Translations under genes and position numbers: made by a program
Assembly: GCA_964447155.1 (NCBI GenBank)
Contig: CAYURM010000005.1
Coordinates: 62,001-126,000, forward strand
From: SMBSF63 sp034003545
GTDB taxonomy: Bacteria; Chloroflexota; Anaerolineae; Anaerolineales; Anaerolineaceae
Length of the DNA stretch: 64,000 bases
Direction of reading: 5' to 3'
Notes under the pieces: generated by a model
What the model was told of the DNA's origin: nothing
The model's database searches: none
The model's input: only the letters and a program-made list of their open reading frames with translations
In this document: positions 60,225 through 64,000 of the stretch, in pieces
Numbering within the stretch: the stretch's first letter is position 1
How the letters are laid out: the number at the start of each line of letters is the position of its first letter

Positions 60225-61781
60225 ATGAAGCTCTATAAATTGTTTTACCAGACGGCAACCCTGGTTGTGGTATTGTGTCTGGCTTTGGCAGGATCCACAT
60301 CCGCGGCCGCAAAAGCCCCTGCCGTTCCTGCTCAGGCCGGCACGGCTTTGATGTCGATGCAGGCCTCCTCGACATCGGTCAACGTGGGTGATACGTTCAA
60401 CGTGACCGTGCAGGTAGCTGCTGGAACCCAGGAGGTGGATACGGTGCAGGCAAGCATCGATTTCGACCCGAATTATCTGGAAGTGGTTGCCCAGCCGACA
60501 TCCAGCGGCGTTTTGACCACACCCCTGAGCAATGTTTTCGACAATACCCTTGGCACTGTCGATTTTGGTGCAGGGCTGTTAGGCAGCTCCACCTCAGGGA
60601 CATTTTCGGTCGTTACCATTCAGTTTCGGGTAAAGGCGTCTACCAGCGCGACTACCCTTTCATTCCATTCCGGTTTGCCGCGCGAGACCAATGTGCTCTA
60701 TCAGGGTAATTCTGTCTTTGCGGGCGGAACGGGCGTGACGATCACCGTGTCTGGCGGCGGCGGCGGGGCAACACCGACCCCCGTCCCTGGCACAACCCCG
60801 GCGCCCAATCCAGGCTCGTATCCCTATCCGTATTACTATCCTTATTATTACGGGAATATCCCCACGTTCAGCATTCTTTCTGTGGTGACGGATGACAAGG
60901 TGACCGTGCAGACGTATAACTTCCCTGCTAACAAAGATTTCATCGTGCGTATGGGGCCTTACGGCGGATATGGCATTGGCGGTGTTGAAGTGGGTACGCT
61001 CAACTCCGGCGCGGGCGGTTCCTTCCAGGCGACTTTTGATATTCCTGCCGCATTGAAGGGAAAATATCAAATCGCGATCCGCATGGACAGCACCACGGGC
61101 GGGTATTACAGCTTCAACTGGTTTTATAACAACACGACCATTTCATCCGGCGGTTCTTATATCCCTACCGGGATCCCTTATACGGATGTGATCAGTGTGG
61201 TGCAAGGGCAGAAAGTTACCCTGCAAACCTATAATTTCCCGCCTAATCTTGACTTCACGGTGCGGATCGGTGCGTACGGCACGTATGGGATCAATGGGAT
61301 TGTGGTCGCCACCACCAATTCCGGTACGGGCGGTTCTTTCCAGGTCACTTATGATATTCCTGCCGCGCTTCAGGGCAACAACATGCTTTCCATTCGTATG
61401 GAGAACCCGGCTACCGGTTATTTTGCCTATGACTGGTTTTATAATACGGATGGCGGCGGTTATACTCCGCCTCCAGGCAGCGTTCCCCCGACGTATACCG
61501 GTTTCCCCTATACGAGTGTGACCAATGTGGTCAAAGATACATCTGTCACCCTGCAAACCTATAACTTCCCGCCCAACCTCGACTTCACCGTGCGGATCAA
61601 CACCTTTGGCACGTATGGCGTCAATGGTGTGGTGGTAGATACGATCAATTCTGGTGCTGGCGGGTCCTTCCCGGTAACGCTGAATATTCCGGCCCAGTTT
61701 ACCGGTGTGCCGATGCTGGCGATTCGTTTTGAGAATCCCTATACCGGGCATCATGCCTTTGACTGGTTTTATAACCAGTAA
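60225..61781 (+). CDS. Secreted protein with cohesin-like domain and three C-terminal repeats
   Basis: A signal peptide covers the first 25-30 residues. Residues about 38-175 resemble a cohesin/CBM2-3-like beta sandwich: VNVGDTFNVTVQV, then TVQASIDFDPNYLEVV and VTIQFRVKA. A Gly-rich and Pro/Tyr-rich linker (about 178-210, with PYPYYYPYYYG) follows. Three copies of a unit of about 100 residues start near 214, 320 and 430, each with LQTYNFPPNLDFTVRI, a GTYG segment and a FAYDWFYN end. The start at 60225 lies 6 nt after AGGAGG. No dockerin partner is in the window. The repeat unit is unnamed to me. Confidence 0.8.
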   Translation: MKLYKLFYQTATLVVVLCLALAGSTSAAAKAPAVPAQAGTALMSMQASSTSVNVGDTFNVTVQVAAGTQEVDTVQASIDFDPNYLEVVAQPTSSGVLTTPLSNVFDNTLGTVDFGAGLLGSSTSGTFSVVTIQFRVKASTSATTLSFHSGLPRETNVLYQGNSVFAGGTGVTITVSGGGGGATPTPVPGTTPAPNPGSYPYPYYYPYYYGNIPTFSILSVVTDDKVTVQTYNFPANKDFIVRMGPYGGYGIGGVEVGTLNSGAGGSFQATFDIPAALKGKYQIAIRMDSTTGGYYSFNWFYNNTTISSGGSYIPTGIPYTDVISVVQGQKVTLQTYNFPPNLDFTVRIGAYGTYGINGIVVATTNSGTGGSFQVTYDIPAALQGNNMLSIRMENPATGYFAYDWFYNTDGGGYTPPPGSVPPTYTGFPYTSVTNVVKDTSVTLQTYNFPPNLDFTVRINTFGTYGVNGVVVDTINSGAGGSFPVTLNIPAQFTGVPMLAIRFENPYTGHHAFDWFYNQ

Positions 61782-61809
61782 ATTACCATCTCTATTGGCT
61801 TTGCTCTTG

Positions 61810-61841
61810 CCTCCCGCTGAAACTCGGCGGGAGGTTTTTTT
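61810..61841 (+). terminator. Terminator of the cohesin-like protein gene
   Basis: CCTCCCGC (61810-61817) and GCGGGAGG (61827-61834) form a perfect 8-bp stem followed by seven T residues. Confidence 0.93.
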
Positions 61842-61927
61842 ATTCGTATTTCATTTCGTCTCTTCGAAAACGAACGCAGCGCTGTTGGAAGACTCGCAAT
61901 CCCCGAACTGAGCAACAGGACGTATGC

Positions 61928-64000
61928 TTACGGCACGGCCTTGAAAAGCTGGTTGCCGTATGCCAGCAGGATGATGCGGTTTTCAGGGGATACGATGGCA
62001 AATGCGGTTGGCTGGCTATCTGGCACTGCATAGGCCTCGTCAAATTTGGGATAGAATTTTTCGTTGAGCGTTTTCAGACCGGTGGTGAACTGATACAGAA
62101 CGGCCTGTTTGCTATCCAGAATGGTGATGTAGGAACTCGGCGCCGGGTTTGTCATCATCTGGCTGAACTGATGCTGGAAGGAGCCGGTGCTGATCTGTTC
62201 ATCATTGACGGCGTTTTGGGCCAGGTCGATTGGCGTGTCAATGCATTTGGTAGGCTCTGCGAGTCTGACGCTCCCGTCTTCATTTTTGGCACCAATCCAC
62301 GGATCGCAGATGGACATGCTTCCTCCTTCGTGGAGGAGATAAAGCTGGTTTTCAAAATAAGCAATATCCACCACATCTTGCAGATAGGGTTTGGCCTGGG
62401 TAAAGAAAAAGCGATCATCGCTGGTGTCATGTTCGTAGGTCAGCGCTTCTCCATCGGTTTTATCATGTTTGTAAAGCCACATGTTTTGGGTTTCCACGTT
62501 GAGGATAAAAAGACCGATTTCATTAACGCTGATTTTTTTAATGTTGCCAAAGCCGCCAGGTGGAGGCGCTAATGTGCCTGTTACGGGTTCGAGATTGGGT
62601 ACACAGAACAGGTAATGGCCGGCTTCGTCCACAGCGAGGATGGAGGCTGCTTTAGGGATGGGGTTGGCGAACATTTTTTTGTTCAAAACCGCAAAATCAA
62701 CGATGCGCTGGATGGTTACGCCGTCTACAGTGCCGGGGCCGCAGTCGAATCTTTCGTCCAGCTCGAATTCATAGTCTTTTCCGGATTGATAGATGCGCTT
62801 TACGGAGCCGCTGGTGCTGTCCAGCAGGTAAACGTCGCTCTCATTTGCCGCCATGCGGGTGATTTGCCAGTCACGGCTGGCACTGCTGTTCTGCAGGATG
62901 GGATAGTACGTTAAACGGGTGATGCCATGGAGGGTATCCAGGGTTTCTTCTGCTTTGTCACGTAATTGAACAGCCTGTTCACTTGTGCCGAGACGGTCGG
63001 CCTGATCCAGGTAGGCCAGAACCTGCATCCAGCCCGTCGCGCGCAGGGTGGGGTCCGAGGTGAGGTCTGCATCGGAAGCTGCTTGCATGGCCTGATTGAA
63101 CAGACGCTGGCGTTCGTCCTTGCGCCCCGTGGTGAAATAGATGGCAGAGGCAAGGATGGTGATCAGGATGGGTACCACGACGGCAATGGTCAACATGGTT
63201 TTAGGGGACAAGTTGAGAGAAGCGCCGGCTGGCAGGAGTCTTTCAAAGGTTTGGGAAAGGCGGTTTTTGATCTTTCCCTGGGTGGCTTTGCCGCTTACCC
63301 ACAGGTCGGCCAGCTTTTCCCTGGCCGCGGAGGGGTTGCGAGGCTGGCGGTGCGGCGGGGCTGGCTTGCTGACAGGAGCAACGATGTTTCGTTGTGCTGT
63401 TTTGACGGGCGGGAAGGTTTCTTTCTCAATTGTTGAAGCAGGCGGCGGGGATGTTTCCTGTGCGGCCTGGGGCGTTTCTGCGGGGATATTTTCACGGAGG
63501 AGTGTTGGCGGGGTCGCTGGAGGGGAAGCCGCAGGGGGTTCGTTCCCCGCCGGGGTTTCAGTTTTTGACGCTGATTCGCTGGGGATCCCTTGGACGCGGG
63601 GCTGGTAGATGCGGCCCTGTCCCCGGCGGAACTGGAGCAGTACGGCTCGTAAATCGCTCAGGGAGGGGTCCAGGATGCGGCGGCGGATTTGCCCCAACGG
63701 CAGGCGGGCAATCGCTTCCAGGGTATCGTTGTCCCAGGATTGCGGCGGGTCGGCGCAGAAGAGGAGCAAATCGCCGGGGTCCACCTCCGCCTGAAAATAG
63801 CTGAGCTGTACGGAGCGGCTGACACCGAGGCCGCGGCCGGCGGTGAAGGGTTCATAGAAAGTCTGGATGCCGGTTTTGCCCAGGGAGAAGGATTGTGTGT
63901 CACCGGCATGGACAACAAAGATTTGTTTCCCGCGCAGGACAGCGAGATTGAGCACCCCGATCTGCTGCTTCCCTCCCTGACCGGACTGATTCCTTTTTAA
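61928..64000 (-). CDS. PPM-phosphatase-like, single-span, propeller-like protein (5' end outside window)
   Basis: The frame is open to the window edge, so the N-terminus is missing; GTG 63955 is only an internal candidate. The first visible part, VLRGKQIFVVHAGDTQSFSLG and later DPGDLLLFCADPP, resembles a PP2C-type phosphatase, but the usual SDGL reads ADPP, so it is probably inactive. A Pro-rich linker of about 100 residues leads to one membrane span (LTIAVVVPILITILASAIYF). Beyond it is a helical stretch and a beta-rich region of about 330 residues with propeller-like repeats such as VYLLDSTSGSVKRIYQS. It may sense an external signal, which is inference. Confidence 0.7.
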   Translation of the reverse strand, partial: LKRNQSGQGGKQQIGVLNLAVLRGKQIFVVHAGDTQSFSLGKTGIQTFYEPFTAGRGLGVSRSVQLSYFQAEVDPGDLLLFCADPPQSWDNDTLEAIARLPLGQIRRRILDPSLSDLRAVLLQFRRGQGRIYQPRVQGIPSESASKTETPAGNEPPAASPPATPPTLLRENIPAETPQAAQETSPPPASTIEKETFPPVKTAQRNIVAPVSKPAPPHRQPRNPSAAREKLADLWVSGKATQGKIKNRLSQTFERLLPAGASLNLSPKTMLTIAVVVPILITILASAIYFTTGRKDERQRLFNQAMQAASDADLTSDPTLRATGWMQVLAYLDQADRLGTSEQAVQLRDKAEETLDTLHGITRLTYYPILQNSSASRDWQITRMAANESDVYLLDSTSGSVKRIYQSGKDYEFELDERFDCGPGTVDGVTIQRIVDFAVLNKKMFANPIPKAASILAVDEAGHYLFCVPNLEPVTGTLAPPPGGFGNIKKISVNEIGLFILNVETQNMWLYKHDKTDGEALTYEHDTSDDRFFFTQAKPYLQDVVDIAYFENQLYLLHEGGSMSICDPWIGAKNEDGSVRLAEPTKCIDTPIDLAQNAVNDEQISTGSFQHQFSQMMTNPAPSSYITILDSKQAVLYQFTTGLKTLNEKFYPKFDEAYAVPDSQPTAFAIVSPENRIILLAYGNQLFKAVP

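Overview
The window is about 64 kb of a moderately GC-rich bacterial chromosome, most likely a Chloroflexota of the class Anaerolineae, and probably a metagenome-assembled genome. The evidence is circumstantial. Extracytoplasmic proteins carry long Thr/Pro linkers and no lipobox. No LPS core or outer-membrane assembly genes are seen. Intergenic DNA is full of short palindromic repeats. There is one 100-N scaffold gap at 52273-52372. No rRNA, tRNA or CRISPR array was found. The window cuts the era gene on the left and a phosphatase-like membrane protein on the right.

Region 1 (1-12.2 kb) is mostly housekeeping. It holds era, an O6-alkylguanine-DNA alkyltransferase, rfbB-rfbA (dTDP-4-keto-6-deoxyglucose), a phosphoribosyltransferase, a membrane M50 protease with a TyrA-like dehydrogenase and a GIY-YIG protein, a DUF951 protein, then tsaE-tsaB-rimI-udg and a membrane-anchored beta-propeller protein. 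The spacer at 0.9-2.0 kb holds a 299-bp element with terminal inverted repeats. A relative of part of it lies at 10.5-10.7 kb.

Region 2 (12.4-56.4 kb) is a large surface-polysaccharide locus into which other modules are set. A CBS/nucleotidyltransferase gene plus legB and legC start a legionaminic-acid-type nonulosonate pathway. A Wzm/Wzt ABC exporter follows, then cysC. A type III restriction-modification operon (res, a frameshifted unknown gene, mod) separates cysC from cysD-cysN. Next come a 2155-residue secreted repeat protein and an AT-rich membrane sulfatase-like gene with a 50-residue partner. The second nonulosonate block runs from 37.8 to 45.4 kb: formyltransferase-like gene, legI, legG, a NeuD/PglD-type acyltransferase, hisF2, hisH2, an N-acetyl-sugar amidotransferase and a CMP-sugar synthetase. 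Together the two blocks should make a CMP-activated nonulosonate that probably carries an acetamidino group and possibly a formyl group. An AbiEi/AbiEii toxin-antitoxin pair follows, then a UDP-sugar dehydrogenase, an epimerase, a Wzx flippase, two GT4 glycosyltransferases, a GT2 glycosyltransferase and a polytopic membrane protein.

Region 3 (56.4-64 kb) holds an alpha-glucan phosphorylase, a DUF2179/DUF5698-type membrane protein, a secreted cohesin-like repeat protein and the partial phosphatase-like/propeller membrane protein.

Two features recur. Several genes have a TATAAT-like hexamer 6-9 nt before the ATG with no Shine-Dalgarno sequence, which predicts leaderless mRNAs. Adjacent genes in the polysaccharide operons often overlap as ATGA or TAATG, which predicts translational coupling.
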